From the NCBI RefSeq assembly GCF_013368755.1, contig NC_049566.1, positions 620,001 to 684,000 of the forward strand: a DNA stretch of 64,000 nucleotides, in the 5' to 3' direction. Below are positions 1 to 12,312 of this stretch, one piece after another. The translations under genes were made by a program, and so were the position numbers. Position 1 is the first letter of the stretch, and each line of letters starts with the position of its first letter. Origin of the DNA: Talaromyces rugulosus (taxonomy: Eukaryota > Ascomycota > Eurotiomycetes > Eurotiales > Trichocomaceae). A model generated the notes under the pieces. The model was not told the DNA's origin and did no database searches. It saw nothing but the letters and a program-made list of their open reading frames with translations.

Positions 1-1117
1 ACTCGGTGCTGGGAAGGAATTGTAAAATCGGTAAGAATGTCGTCCTTGACGGAGCGTATATCTGGGACGGAGCTGTTATTGGAGACAATACAGAGGTTCG
101 CCGCGCAATTGTAGGCGAGCAAGTCACCGTGGGCGCCAACTGTAAAATCGAGCCGGACGTTCTTCTCTCGTCGGGCGTCAAGATCTCAAACGGTGTGACC
201 GTGCGTCGTGGTCTGCGCATCACGACTGCTCCCCGCGAGGACGGCAGTCCTGCCAACGACGCAAACGTTGTTGGAGAGAACGGTCAAGGGTATGAATACG
301 TTCCGGAAGAAGACGAGGACGACGACGACGACCGCAGCGACTCGTCTGGCCTGGGTAAGTTTATTTACACACCTATTTCGCAAGAGATAATGTACTGACA
401 GCAGCAGTCTACAACATGCCCGATTTGGCGCTGTCGACCGCATCCATTTCAACCCTGTCCAGCGAGATCTCTGCCGATGATGACTACTTCCGAGGACAGA
501 GATCCGATAGCTTCGGAACATCAGCGTCTGAAGACGAGGGGCACGAATCCTTCCAGCACGACGCAACACTCGGCTTATACGAGGGCCTGCGCGATGGCAC
601 CGCGGCAGACATGGTGCAGCTGGAACTGGTCAGTCTCCGAATGAGCCAGAACGCGTCGGACCAACAGGTACGGCGGGCGCTGGCCTCGTCGTTTATGAAG
701 GTCATCTCGCAGATGACGGAGTCTGGCAAGAGCGCAGGCGATGCCGTCAAGGAGATGTTTACGCGCTACAAGGAGGTTTTTGACCGCAGTCTGTTTGACA
801 AGGATACGGAGGCCAAACCGGACCAGGTCGATCTGCTGCTGCAGATCCAGCAGGATCTGGCGCACCGCAACAAGGGCGACACCATTTTGCTGTTTGCCGC
901 CAAGGAGCTGTACGATCTAGATATCATCGAGGAAGAGGCGTACGAGGCATGGTGGGCGGATGAACGGTCGAGCAGTACAGAAGAGATGCGCAAGGTGCGC
1001 AGCCAGGCACAGCAATTTGTCGACTGGCTTGCTAATGCATCAGAGGAGGAGGATGATGACGACGAAGACGACGAAGATGAGGAGAGTGACGACGAGGAAG
1101 AAGACAGTGACGAGTAA
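1..1117 (+). CDS. Translation initiation factor eIF2B subunit epsilon, 3' part
   Basis: Catalytic subunit of the guanine nucleotide exchange factor that recharges eIF2 with GTP in the cytosol. Only the C-terminal part lies in the window; the gene runs off the left edge and position 3 is in codon phase. Exon 1-354 encodes left-handed beta-helix (hexapeptide I-patch) repeats such as NCKIGKNVV and AVIGDNTEV. Exon 408-1117 encodes an acidic linker and the helical W2/eIF5C domain with the AWWADE region, ending in a Glu/Asp-rich tail of about 25 residues. The intron 355-407 starts GTAAGT and ends in three consecutive CAG triplets, all of which keep frame. Family assignment rests on the order I-patch, linker, W2, which is typical of yeast Gcd6. 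The N-terminal nucleotidyltransferase-like domain is outside the window. Confidence 0.93.
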
Positions 1118-2459
1118 CTGTATACTGATTAGTAACATGCATGAATGTAGAAAGATAAAATCATATACCAATCATCAACTAAAAATTTACACGCTAGACT
1201 TTTACTGTTATCTTTAGTCCCTATACAGTACATGTACATGGAATGGAGTATGTAGTGGCGTGGTCATCCGCTACCATCACGAGCGTGATCAACGTTGGTC
1301 ATGATGTGTTACGATCACCGAGAGCATGCTCAAATTAAGTTACACTTGTTATTTTGCTTTGTTCTTGCTAGATCTTAAAAAAAAAAAAAAGCAGCTTTGT
1401 CGCTGACATCATGATCAAAAAGGGAGGCTTAATCATGGCCCGCTCCGCACCCGAGGAACAAGGAGAAGAGTTATTCATTGTATGCAATAGTATCATCTTT
1501 CTTGGCAGCAGCAGTAGTAGTGTATATTCTTTGACGAGGCTTTGTGGTAACTCAAACGAAGTAATAATAATATTATTATTGAATCTTTGAAAGAGACAAA
1601 CAAAAGGGTCACGACTCACGAATCGAGAAATTCACCCCACTCGGACGACCAAGCAAGGCTAACTCGATATAGCTGGACTTGCCCCGTCACCTGTCGTCCC
1701 CTCTTGCTCTCTCTCTCTCCCTCTCTCTTTCTTTATGCCTATCTCTCTTGACCCTGTTTCATTTCCTCGTTATTCCCCAAGTCAAAACGGGCAACACTAA
1801 ATACAAGGCAACAATAGACTAGTCCGTTGGCGGTTCTGCCTTGTTTCGGCTTTTTTCGAGCTGACTCGACGATTGGTTGCTGATTGATCAGCCGCCACTT
1901 GCTCAGCCGGGGGTTTCTGCCTCGACAGCCACCTGTCTGAGTCAAACCAGGGCGAAGGGAAAAAAAGGAGGGAGTTTGTCTGTCTTTTACTATCTTTTTC
2001 GAGCCTTTTCTTGGTGCTTGTGCTTGTGCTTGGCTACTCGATTTGTTATCCGGCTTCGGACTTTTGCCCAGTCGGCTCAGTGAGGTCACAGCCCTTGCTG
2101 TTACACTTACGACCGTGCTACAGCCACTTGTCTACATCTATTGAGGGGTTGGAACAGGAATATTCGATAGATACAAAAAAACCACAGCGTCCTGCGCTAC
2201 ATCCTTCACGACGTCTCCCCAAACAAGAAAGCGCAAGGCCTCGGCCGCGACCACCACCACCACCACCACCGAGGACGACCGGTCCACAGCGGCTACTACG
2301 ACCACGAGCTCGTCGAGGAAAAGAACCGCTGGCCGTAAGCCGAGTGTCGGCGGCTCGCCAGAAACTATTGCTGCTGCTGCCGCTGCCACGGCTTATCCGG
2401 TATCGTTGAGACAGAGGGTGTCGGATATCGCGACACCCGCGACTACGACGACTGGGAGT
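1118..2459. other. Intergenic region between eIF2B-epsilon and the RBR ligase
   Basis: No convincing gene. It holds the eIF2B-epsilon 3' flank, a 13-base A tract near 1378, CT-rich tracts around 1700-1740 and the probable long leader of the downstream gene. Open frames here (for example 2011-2409) are low-complexity Pro/Arg-rich translations of leader sequence and show no domain. Confidence 0.5.
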
Positions 2460-4161
2460 ATGGACTCGGACGATGATTTCATGACGGATGTGTCGAGCAG
2501 GGAGGATGGTTTTCTTGACATGCAGGATAGTGACGACGAGAGTCTAGGTAAATTGCGTTTTTTTTACCTTTTCACAGATATACAGTTGTACTGATTTATT
2601 GGCCAGATTTTGGCGATGATTTTGATACGGGATTCTCCTACGACAAAGACCTAGTACAGAAAAGCAAAAAACCGTACGAAGTCGATTTCAATGTGCTCAG
2701 CCCCGGCGACATTGACCGCGAACAGAACCTACAGATCAGTGAGGTCTCCTCGATCGTCGGCCTGCCTCCGGAGTCGTCGGGTATTCTGCTACGGTTCACG
2801 CGATGGAACAGAGAGAAACTGATCGAGTCGTATATGGACCGACCGGAAGACACGCTGGAAGAAGCTGGGCTGGGCCAGAGCTTTGAAGGGAATCCGGCTA
2901 CCAAGGTTGTTCCTGGGTTCATGTGCATGATTTGCTGCGAGGATGGCGATGATTTGCAAACGTATGCCATGCGATGCGGCCACCGTTTTTGTGTAGATTG
3001 CTTCAGGCACTACCTCGCTCAGAAGATCAAGGAAGAAGGCGAAGCTGCTCGCATCCAGTGTCCGCAGGATAATTGCCACCGAATTGTCGATTCCAAATCC
3101 CTCGGGCTTTTGGTCACGGAGGACCTCAAAGACCGGTGAGTACCTGATCAAATTTAATTTAATATACTTGATTATCTGACAATTTCTAGGTACAAAGCAC
3201 TTTTGACGCGGACGTATGTCGACGACAAGGACAATTTGAAATGGTGCCCGGCGCCCAACTGCGAATTCGCCATCGACTGCGCTGTCAAAGCGCGAGACTT
3301 GAACAAGATTGTGCCCACGGTGAACTGCGCATGCAAGCACAGCTTCTGCTTCGGCTGTGGGCTGAACGACCACCAGCCACCGCCGTGCTCGCTGGTCAAG
3401 ATGTGGCTGAAAAAGTGCGAGGACGACTCGGAGACGGCCAACTGGATTTCGGCCAACACCAAGGAATGCCCCAAGTGCCTGTCGACGATTGAGAAAAACG
3501 GGGGCTGCAACCACATGACGTGCCGCAAATGCAAGCACGAATTCTGCTGGATGTGCATGGGTCTTTGGTCGGAGCATGGCACCAGCTGGTACAACTGCAA
3601 CCGATATACAGAAAAATCGGGAGCAGATGCTCGAGACGCGCAGGCCCGGTCGCGGGCGTCACTTGAACGATATCTGCATTACTACAACCGGTATGCGAAC
3701 CACGAGCAGTCGGCCAAGCTGGACAAGGACCTGTATCTCAAGACAGAAAAGAAAATGACCAGCCTGCAGTCGCAGTCGGGCATGTCGTGGATCGAGGTGC
3801 AGTTCCTGGACACGGCGTCGCAGGCTCTGCAGCAGTGCCGCCAGACGCTCAAGTGGACGTATGCATTTGCGTACTACCTGGCACGGAACAACTTGACCGA
3901 AATCTTTGAGGATAACCAAAAGGACCTCGAGATGGCGGTCGAGAGTCTGAGCGAGATGTTTGAGAAGCCCATTTCGGAACTGGCCGAGCACAAGGTGGAC
4001 ATTCTTGACAAGACTGCTTACTGCAACAAGCGCCGGGTCATTTTGCTCAGCGATACCGCGGAGAATCTGAAGCAGGGTATGTTTTTTTCTCTCTCTTCTC
4101 CTTCTTAATAGTATAATGACTAACCGGAGTAGGTGAATGGGAGTTTAATGTGAGCCTATAG
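2460..4161 (+). CDS. RBR-type E3 ubiquitin ligase, Ariadne family
   Basis: Transfers ubiquitin through a Cys-linked intermediate (RING-between-RING mechanism). Exons 2460-2547, 2607-3135, 3190-4076 and 4133-4161 give a 510-residue protein, the normal Ariadne length. The acidic N-terminus begins MDSDDDFM. RING1 starts at CMICCEDG, the IBR follows (CKHSFCFGCG), and RING2 is CPKC...GGCNHMTC...CWMC, in which Cys312 of GGCNHM matches the family's catalytic cysteine. The C-terminal half is the helical Ariadne domain, ending GEWEFNVSL from a 29-nt last exon. The start at 2460 is preferred over the upstream in-frame ATG at 2406 because family members begin with this acidic segment. Neighbours are unrelated housekeeping genes. 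Confidence 0.93.
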
Positions 4162-5373
4162 TCGTCTACCAGCTATATTACCTTTTCGTGTTATATTTGG
4201 TGAGCGTGAGAGCCATTATCAGAAAAAAACCACTGCATAAGGCGGATGAATCGGCATTCTGACCATCTTTTTTTTCTTTTCTTTTCCGTTGTGTGTTTAT
4301 ACAATGTCAGCGATCAAGCAGTTCATTTCCATAGGTTGTTCTTTTTTTTTTTTCCCCGAGATTATGCAGTTGTATTACGGTTTCTTTTCAATGTTTTAAC
4401 GAGACATATACAAGAAAGACATGACGATATGAGATGATTCAAATTTTTCTTCTTCTTCTCTGTAGCTGTAAAAACGAGTAAAATAAAAGAAATGCCTCTG
4501 TAAAGAATTGGCCCCGGCCAAGATTCAAACCGAATCGATATAGCCGTATTCACTTTCTTTGCTCCGGGATCGGAACCTCGGAGCTCGGGCTAAGAACCAA
4601 CCCAACAGCGATGTTTCCGCGGCGAGGGAGCTGAGTGCTTAGTATAGAGTATTATTATTACTATTATTTTATTTAGTGCCATTCTTATAGACCGAGGAAC
4701 AGCTCTCGGTCAGAGAATCGGGGTGTACTGTTGGCTATCCTGGATAGAAGAGTCATGGCACCAGACAAGAAACAGTTAAAATATAAGACTAAATTCTTGT
4801 ATTTAGCACTCTGCATGCCGTAGTTATCGAATAAATAATGAAAAAAAGGGAGGGATAAAATCATAAAAAAGATCAGATAAGTCGCTCCGTTCGGCCCATG
4901 CGGACTATGTGGGCTTAGTGCGATCCCGCCACAAGCAGCAAACTAGTCAAATCCCCGTTCTTGCTGGCCGGAAATAATTTATTATTATTATTATTGTCGT
5001 CAAAAGTGTCATCGCTCACCACCAACCTCTCTCTCTCTCTCCCTCTCCCTCTCTCTCTCAATCGTCGCCATCTCTTCCTACTTTTCCCTTCTTCTTCTGC
5101 CCTTCCCTCCATTTCCTCGCCTGCTGCTCTCCCTTGAGGGGGAAATCCTGCCGAAGAAGACAAACTTGCGAACCTCCCGGAGCTCACCACTATACAAACG
5201 AGAACACCCCAGACAATTGCAGCTGACTGGTGGTTTTTGATCGCAAGCTCAACAATTAACGACGCCTCTTTCTCTCATACTATCGCCTCCTCTTGCCGCT
5301 TCAACCGCAAGTCGTTTTCTCTCCCAGTCACTTTCGCGGCTCGGGCTGCGCCTGTAGAGCTTTCTCGGCTCGA
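4162..5373. other. Intergenic region upstream of the mitoferrin gene
   Basis: No gene found. AT-rich 3' flank of the RBR gene, a short TTA/ATT microsatellite near 4645-4670 and 4978-4995, and a long CT-rich pyrimidine tract (about 5025-5110), which in filamentous fungi usually lies just upstream of the transcription start. Confidence 0.5.
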
Positions 5374-6705
5374 ATGGCGGAACAAATCCCTGGGCAGGAG
5401 TACGAGTACGTTTTTTTTTGTTATTATTAAAGTGTTGAGGAAGTAATACTGACCTGCCATGCCCAGGTATGAAGCTCTCCCTTCCAACTATGGCCTCAGC
5501 CACAACATGATGGCCGGCGCCTTTGCCGGAATCGCGGTATGTGATGATTTGTTTTTTTTTTTTGGGACAGCGCGGGACTTTGGGAACTGACGTTGGGCAC
5601 ACAGGAACACTCGGTCATGTATCCTGTCGATCTACTCAAGGTATGTCTATAAATTCTTTTTTACGTGGGGTGGGGAGTAAGGAGCAGGTTATTGACTAGC
5701 CTACAGACTCGCATGCAGATTTTACATCCGACCACGGGCGGCCTGTACACGGGCATCACAAATGCGGTGTCAACCATTTACCGGATTGAAGGCTGGCGAA
5801 CATTGTGGAAGGGCGTTTCGAGCGTGATTGTTGGTGCCGGTATGCTTTTTTTCAAAAAAAAAAAATTCCTCGCGATGAGTGCTGATGAATATCTACGACA
5901 TAGGCCCTGCACACGCCGTCTATTTCGGGACATATGAAGCTGTCAAGGAGCTGGCGGGCGGCAATGTGGACGACGGGCACCACCCTGTTGCTGCTGGTAA
6001 GCTTTGGTTTTGATTTTATTGCTCTGTTCATGTGCTGATTTGTCTAGCGTTGAGTGGCGCGTGCGCCACAATTGCAAGTGATGCCCTCATGAATCCGTTC
6101 GATGGTATGTACACTCCCCGCAGAAGTACAGGAACTGTTCTGTTCTAATTCAAGCAGTCATCAAACAGCGCATGCAGGTCCATGGCTCGGTGCACAAGAG
6201 CCTCGCCCAATGCGCCAAAACCCTCTACCGAACAGAAGGCCTGCAAGCCTTTTACGTCTCCTACCCTACCACCCTCTGCATGACCGTGCCCTTTACCGCG
6301 ACGCAATTCGTGGCCTACGAGTCGATATCCAAATTCATGAACCCGAAGAAAGACTACGATCCATTCACCCACTGCATTGCCGGCGGTCTCGCGGGTGCCG
6401 TCGCGGCCGCCATCACCACGCCTCTCGATGTGATCAAGACTCTACTACAAACGCGCGGTCTCGCTACCGACCAGGAGGTTCGGAGTGCTCGGGGCCTGTT
6501 CAACGCGGCGGCCATTATCAAGCGCCAGTTTGGGTGGAAGGGCTTCCTGCGTGGTTTGCGACCTCGCATTGTCTCGACCATGCCCAGCACTGCGATTTGC
6601 TGGTGAGTTAAAGACACACACACGGAGAGAGAGAAAGAAGTAACTAACAATCGCAGGACGTCGTACGAAATGGCCAAGGCCTATTTTAAGAACCAAATGG
6701 GCTAA
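5374..6705 (+). CDS. Mitochondrial iron transporter, mitoferrin (Mrs3/Mrs4 family)
   Basis: SLC25 carrier that imports iron across the inner mitochondrial membrane. Eight exons (5374-5405, 5467-5536, 5605-5640, 5707-5839, 5904-5996, 6048-6104, 6158-6602, 6657-6705) encode 304 residues, typical for a carrier. The three carrier signatures are visible: YPVDLLKTRMQ, NPFDVIKQRMQ and TPLDVIKTLLQ. The segment GIAEHSVMYPVD and the MNPFDVIKQRMQ repeat are characteristic of mitoferrins. For intron 1 the donor GTACGT at 5406 was chosen because it is the consensus donor that keeps frame into YEALPSN; a donor at 5400 would also keep frame. The gene is unusually intron-rich for this window. Confidence 0.93.
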
Positions 6706-7756
6706 AAATAAACCAATCCGTCTTGTTTGGATATACACCTTTTCTCTCTCGATATATCTTCCTCCTTGCATTTGTTCGAAAATCTCGACTCGAGTACAAT
6801 TTGGCCATTATACAAGCAGGTTTTATTGGACGACCACTGCTTTTATCTATTCCGTTTCTCGCATTGTACATTGTTTAATCCTTCGACGACAATGCGTCTG
6901 GAGGCCGGATCTACCACGGTTTAACATTGTTCAGGTGTCTTGATCGCTTTTTTGACTGGGATTAGCTCAGTTTCTATTTTTTTTTTTTTTATTATTATTA
7001 TTAACGGCGTTGGAACCTGGGAAAGGCGGATGTTCAATTTTTCGTTTCTTTTCTAATTATCATTTCAAAACGCGATTCACTTATGTGTGTCTGGTGCACC
7101 GCGGGGTGACTGACTTTTTTTTTGTGGGTTTTGTCGAGGGTACTTGTAATCATAGACGTGCGAAAACGAAGATGAGATGGTGATTGGATTTACTTGCACC
7201 TGAATCAATAAATAAAGATGTTCTATATGATAGCTGGGAGATCAGCATACTAGTTAGTTAGCAGTAATAGTGCCAGTTACTATGGCTGTGCAGGGCGCTA
7301 CGTCACCGAGGAGCGCCGAGTGTGAAGATAATTGCCACCCCGATTTTGCAGAGAGACTGGATTTTGGCAAAAAATATATATTGTTTGCATATTTAATGCT
7401 AGTAATTAATCAACTAAGTTATAGTCATATTCCCCCAGACTAATGCGAGCACAGAGTCCAGACGCAAGAGAGAGTTATGCTTAGCGGTGGGCTCGCAGCC
7501 AACGACGTCACGCGCGCCCAACCGCCGATTCAGATCTGCCCGCGAACGAACGAAAGAACGTACGAATCTCTCCACTACCGCTCGATCCGACCCTCTTTTT
7601 GCCATTCTCACGCTCAGCCACGCTTCCAATTCAATTCACTCTGATCATCGTCGGCCTCGGCTTACTTTTGCATTTCTTACATTTCCTCTCTACCTCTTGT
7701 CTAATTGTCGAGGAGTGTCGCATGGCGGACAGTCCTCCCCGCCTTTCTACCCTGGG
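6706..7756. other. Intergenic region between mitoferrin and the AAA ATPase
   Basis: No gene supported. Contains the mitoferrin 3' flank, a T13 tract followed by ATT repeats near 6976-7002, and the leader of the AAA ATPase gene. An ATG at 7722 opens a 12-codon frame whose TGA (7758-7760) overlaps the proposed main start at 7757. Confidence 0.5.
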
Positions 7757-10497
7757 ATGATGCGCCCAAAGCCCTCGTCTTCCATGCAGAAGACGTATGA
7801 TGAGTGCTACCTGATGTGTTCCACCGCGGTGTACTTTGAAGGACAGGTATGTGACATAGAGTACTTATTAGCATTACTGCAACTGTCTTGTTTTTCTGCT
7901 TCTGTGCCTTCCCCCTCCCATCTGATTCATCGTCTGATTCACAAGAACAACGCTCACGTGCCTTCTTCTTAGAACAACGAGGCCGAAGCCCTTCGCTCGT
8001 GGCGCTCCGCCCTGGAGACCATCTACTATCATAATGCATACCGAGTCCCCGTCAACTACAATCCCAAGTCCGAGACCGAAAAAGCCCTGCAGGGATCCAT
8101 CCGCCAATTGGAACTGCAATGCAAGGAGCGAGTCGGCTTGCTCGAGGCTCTGCAGGAAAGCAGAAAGGAGTCGGAAGAGAATGCCGATGACAATAGCAAC
8201 AGCGGTAACAGCAATAAGGACTCGAAGCAGCAACAGCAGCAACCCCCACAGCAGCAGGCTGCTACTTCCTCGCGGTCGAAGAAATCATTGTTCCTGGAGA
8301 GTTTCAAACGACCGAGCAACGGGGTGAACAACAGCAACAGCAGCAACAGTAACAGTAACAGCACTAGTACTCCCGGGTGGTTGGGAGATGGCACTATTCC
8401 GCCTGTCGACTATATGGATCTGTCAAAGCCAAAGCCGCCGCCTCTGCCCGCGAGGTCCTCGACTGCCTCGTCCAAGACGCCCATGCCTCCGCCGCCGCCG
8501 CCGCCGCATCTGGAACGAAAGAACAGCGGTGATGCTTCATCAGCGCTGCCAAAGCCCTCTGCATCGCCAGTTCCGGCCTCGAGTCCGCTCGCCAAAGAGT
8601 CGTCTCGTGGATCGAGCCCCGAGCGCCGGAAGATCATGCTGACGACGCTCCGCCAAAAGAAAGACTCCAAGAAACCAGCAAAACCCAAGAGTTCGGCCTC
8701 TCGAACACGGCCGGCGGCTGCTTCAAAGGCTGCCGGTCTCGCGTGGGGATCGACGTCACCGGCCGTCTCGACAGATGGCCCATCTGCCAACCCTCGCCAC
8801 AGCACATCTAGTGATTCTGAGCTTCGCAGAGACAGTGAAACCAAGGGCCTGTCCAAGCACAAGACACGAAAGCCCTTGCCGCGTGATTACATACCCAGCG
8901 CGCACTGGAGAGAGCCGCAGAATCCGGATCCGTCTTACTGGTCAATTCCACCTCCAAACAATGTCCAGCCGGCCCCAAGTGACACTACGGTTCCGGCTGT
9001 ACCTCCCAAGACTACTCCGGTTGACCAAACAGCCTCCAAACCCCCGGTATCACGACAAAACAAACCGCTACTACCTCCAGAGTATCCTAAATACCGCAAC
9101 GAATATCTCTCTCATCCGCGTCCTGCTGCCAGACCTGCTAGTAACACGCCCATGAATCGATCCTTTTCGGCAACAGACACGCAAGCTTTAGGTGCCGCAG
9201 AGAACGGCTCCCGTACACCAAAGAAATCTATTCCCAAATCGCATTCAACACCACGAAAACTAAACATTGCCGCGAACAATAGAACATCGACCTCGTCTGG
9301 CAGCGGAGACGAACCTGCTCGCACTACTCGGCGGACGGGCGGCGCAAGTACTGCGCGTAGGCCTGCTGCTGGACGAAAACCAAAGGCTGCAGCTCCTCGA
9401 GTTACGCCGCCTTCGAGTGACCAGGAAGATTCGGCTGGGGAAAATTCGCCGGAGAAGGGAGAAGATCAGTATTCCCGGGATATCATAAAGAAGCTCCCCA
9501 AGGGTATCGATGTGAATGCAGCTCGACAGATTCTGAACGATATTGTTGTCAGAGGCGATGAAGTGCACTGGGACGACATTGCCGGGCTGGAAACTGCGAA
9601 AAAGGCACTGAAGGAGGCGGTGGTGTATCCATTCCTACGGCCGGATCTGTTCATGGGCCTTCGGGAGCCGGCCAGGGGAATGCTATTATTCGGACCGCCA
9701 GGCACGGGAAAGACGATGCTCGCACGAGCAGTTGCAACGGAATCCAAGTCGACCTTCTTTTCCGTGTCCGCGTCTAGCTTGACGTCAAAATGGCACGGCG
9801 AGAGCGAGAAGCTTGTGCGAGCCTTGTTCGGGCTGGCCAAGACACTCGCGCCTTCTATTATATTTGTTGACGAAATCGACTCCCTGCTATCGACGCGGTC
9901 CTCTGGCTCAGAGCACGAGGCGTCACGACGGTCCAAGACGGAGTTTTTGATTCAATGGTCGGACCTGCAGCGAGCAGCAGCGGGGCGAGAAGTGGACAAA
10001 AAGGAGGGCGATGCCAGCCGCGTGCTGGTCCTGGCAGCCACCAATCTCCCCTGGGATATCGACGAGGCCGCGCGACGCCGGTTTGTGCGTCGACAGTATA
10101 TTCCCTTGCCAGAGAACCATGTTCGCGGGCAGCAGCTCCGTAGACTTCTCGGCCATCAAATTCATGAAATGTCGGACGAAGATATCGAAGTGCTAGTCCG
10201 GGTGACCGAAGGTATTTTTTTTTTTTTTTTCCTGCTTCACTCTTATAAATATCATCACTAATTTTCACGCCTGCAGGCTTCTCCGGCTCCGATATCACCG
10301 CACTCGCCAAAGACGCCGCAATGGGCCCATTACGCAACCTGGGCGAGGCTCTTTTGCACACCCCGATGGACCAAATTCGAGCAATACGGTTTGAAGATTT
10401 CGAGGCCAGTCTGTTTACCATTCGGCCGAGTGTCGGCCAGGATGGCCTAAAGAAGTATGAGGATTGGGCAAAGGAGTATGGCGAACGGGGAGGTTGA
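7757..10497 (+). CDS. MIT-domain AAA ATPase, Sap1/Yta6-like (spastin/katanin/Vps4 clade)
   Basis: Meiotic-clade AAA ATPase of 849 residues from exons 7757-7846, 7973-10211 and 10277-10497. An N-terminal MIT-like helical region (about residues 12-85, [16 protein letters not shown]...) is followed by about 400 residues of Ser/Pro/Lys-rich low-complexity linker with poly-Gln and poly-Pro runs. The AAA module carries WDDIAGL, Walker A GPPGTGKT (from about residue 604) and Walker [10 protein letters not shown] (about 657-665). [16 protein letters not shown] with RRQYIPLPE is the Sap1-type arginine-finger/sensor region, and a C-terminal Vps4-like helix follows. Yeast Sap1 is of uncertain function; membrane or microtubule remodelling is inferred from the clade. 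The start is uncertain because the preceding leader has an overlapping short frame. Confidence 0.85.
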
Positions 10498-10765
10498 TTG
10501 ATTTGATTTTTTTGTGCTTTTTTTTTTTAGTTTTAGTTTTTTTTTTTTGGCTTCAGTTTGTTTGAGAAGGTAGAAGTAAAAGTCATACTTCGATGAGCAA
10601 TGGAATGATTATCATGATGGAGTAGTTGCTTCTAGAATATGTATACAACCGACTACATACAATCGACAACATTGAAATAAAAGTTTTAATAGTACAATGC
10701 AATTGGCTGAATAGTATACATAGCAGAATCTAGTTAATAGTAAAAAAAAATAGAATGGCAATGAC

Positions 10766-11578
10766 TTATTTGCTCTCCTCAGCAGCCTCAACCTGAAGCC
10801 TCTTGCGAACCAACCTCTTGATCTTGCCATCCTGGAACTGCCTCAACAAAAAGTGCCGCTTGAGAGTTTCTAGGTCAGCCTCATCGACGGGCTGCCCCCC
10901 ATTGCGCTCCACAGCCTCATCCACGACCCTTGCCAACTTGCGCGCAACCTTGGCCTGCCGCTTCTCGGTCTGCTGCTGCTCTCTCTGCTCACGCGTCAGC
11001 ACGGCCGGACGTTCATCAATCCCGACGCCAAACGGCGCAACGATGCGGTCGACCACATGGCGCACGCGCGGCGAGCGGCGCGCCCCCGACGAGAACTCGA
11101 TCACGTCGCCCTCGCGCAGCGAGCCTTGCGGGTCCGACACTAGATAGGTGGTCACGTGCGGGTAGTATTTTTGAATATGTGGCTCCCATTTGCGATGGCG
11201 GTATTGGACGCGCACTGTCTTGTCCATTAGGCCAACAGAGGTCACGGTGCCGGTCTTGACGTCGTACGGGTATTGGCGTGGTTTCGGCATGGTGATGCCG
11301 CTGGGGAAGGCATATTTTCTTTTGTTTGCTTCTTCTTGCTGTTGCTGTTGTTTTTTTTCCGATGAGGTTTCGGTTTCTTTTGGTGTCCCCTGTGTTGTTG
11401 TTGACTTGACTTCCGCTAGGCTCGGTCGTGTCGTGGTGAGTGTTCGGTGTGGGAGTGTGAATCTGCTGCCGCCCGATACATAGCGAGTGGTTCTTCTCGT
11501 CGTAGCTGTAGGTACTGTGGATGAAAAGACAGACGACCGAGAAAGCCAGAGGCTTCGTAGGACATTGGTTGGTGGCAT
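10766..11578 (-). CDS. Mitochondrial small-subunit ribosomal protein uS17m
   Basis: Single-exon gene of 270 residues. The N-terminus is rich in Ser/Thr/Arg without acidic residues and looks like a mitochondrial presequence. A short Gln-rich stretch follows, then the S17 OB-fold (about residues 108-190) with the pattern GTVTSVGLMDKTVRV ... HIQKYYPH ... EGDVIEF, typical of S17. The C-terminal extension of about 80 charged residues is usual for fungal mitoribosomal S17. It binds 15S/16S-like rRNA in the mitochondrial ribosome. The gene converges with the AAA ATPase gene (268 bp between stops) and diverges from the Zn2Cys6 gene. Confidence 0.9.
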   Translation of the reverse strand: MPPTNVLRSLWLSRSSVFSSTVPTATTRRTTRYVSGGSRFTLPHRTLTTTRPSLAEVKSTTTQGTPKETETSSEKKQQQQQEEANKRKYAFPSGITMPKPRQYPYDVKTGTVTSVGLMDKTVRVQYRHRKWEPHIQKYYPHVTTYLVSDPQGSLREGDVIEFSSGARRSPRVRHVVDRIVAPFGVGIDERPAVLTREQREQQQTEKRQAKVARKLARVVDEAVERNGGQPVDEADLETLKRHFLLRQFQDGKIKRLVRKRLQVEAAEESK

Positions 11579-12132
11579 CTTTTCAAAACTCGAATTGCGC
11601 TTCGACAGCGTTCATCGAAAGGGGACTCTGACTCCTGTTCGTGGTCGCAACGAGAGCCGAGTTCCAAAAACTGGCCAATTGTGAGTGTGTGGAAAGAAAG
11701 TATTATTTGACGTATGTGGCAGGCCGGACCCCGTCAACTGGTCTCGTTGGTTGATTGTCAACTGATGCTCGCGATGCCGGAGGGAGGTTGTTGCTTGTCC
11801 GCAAATTTGGAATTCCGGGAGTTGGTGTTTGCACTGTTTGCATCCGCGATTGTGTACTACAGTGTGCAATATCTACATTACTTCTCTTTTTTGGAAAAAA
11901 GGGGGAAAAAAGGAAAAATCTAATAAGAATATAATTTGTCTTCGTTCAATCCCCTTATTATAGGCGGATTCAGAAATACGAGTGTCGTTGGCTAGTATCT
12001 GATAATTCGAGCCATGACAAATCAATTGAAATCGAGTGCAACTTTTTATGGAAAAACGTATTTTCTACAATATTCAAGAAGAGATAGCAACACTAAGTTA
12101 AGTTCTTCTTTTTCCCCTCATCAATTGACATT
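11579..12132. other. Divergent promoter region uS17m / Zn2Cys6 factor; left edge of the accessory segment
   Basis: No gene. The first half is GC-balanced and the second half (from about 11880) becomes AT-rich, which continues into the accessory region. This is where conserved gene order appears to end. Confidence 0.45.
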
Positions 12133-12280
12133 ATGAGAAACTCCAAGCCCCAGGTATTAATGTCTACATCAAAGCCCACTACAGCCAAGTCTCCCAGCCG
12201 TAGAAGCAAGTATACTCCCAAAGCGTGTCAGGAATGTCGCAGACGCCGCGCAAAAGTGAGTCCCAACGTTCGGAAGACAG

Positions 12281-12312
<32 letters not shown>

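Noticed and set aside
2789..3577. 262-codon minus-strand frame
   Set aside because: Antisense of the RBR ligase exons; crosses its introns and has no domain.
4515..4590. tRNA-like segment on the minus strand (GGTTCCGATCC)
   Set aside because: No acceptor or anticodon stems could be paired around it.
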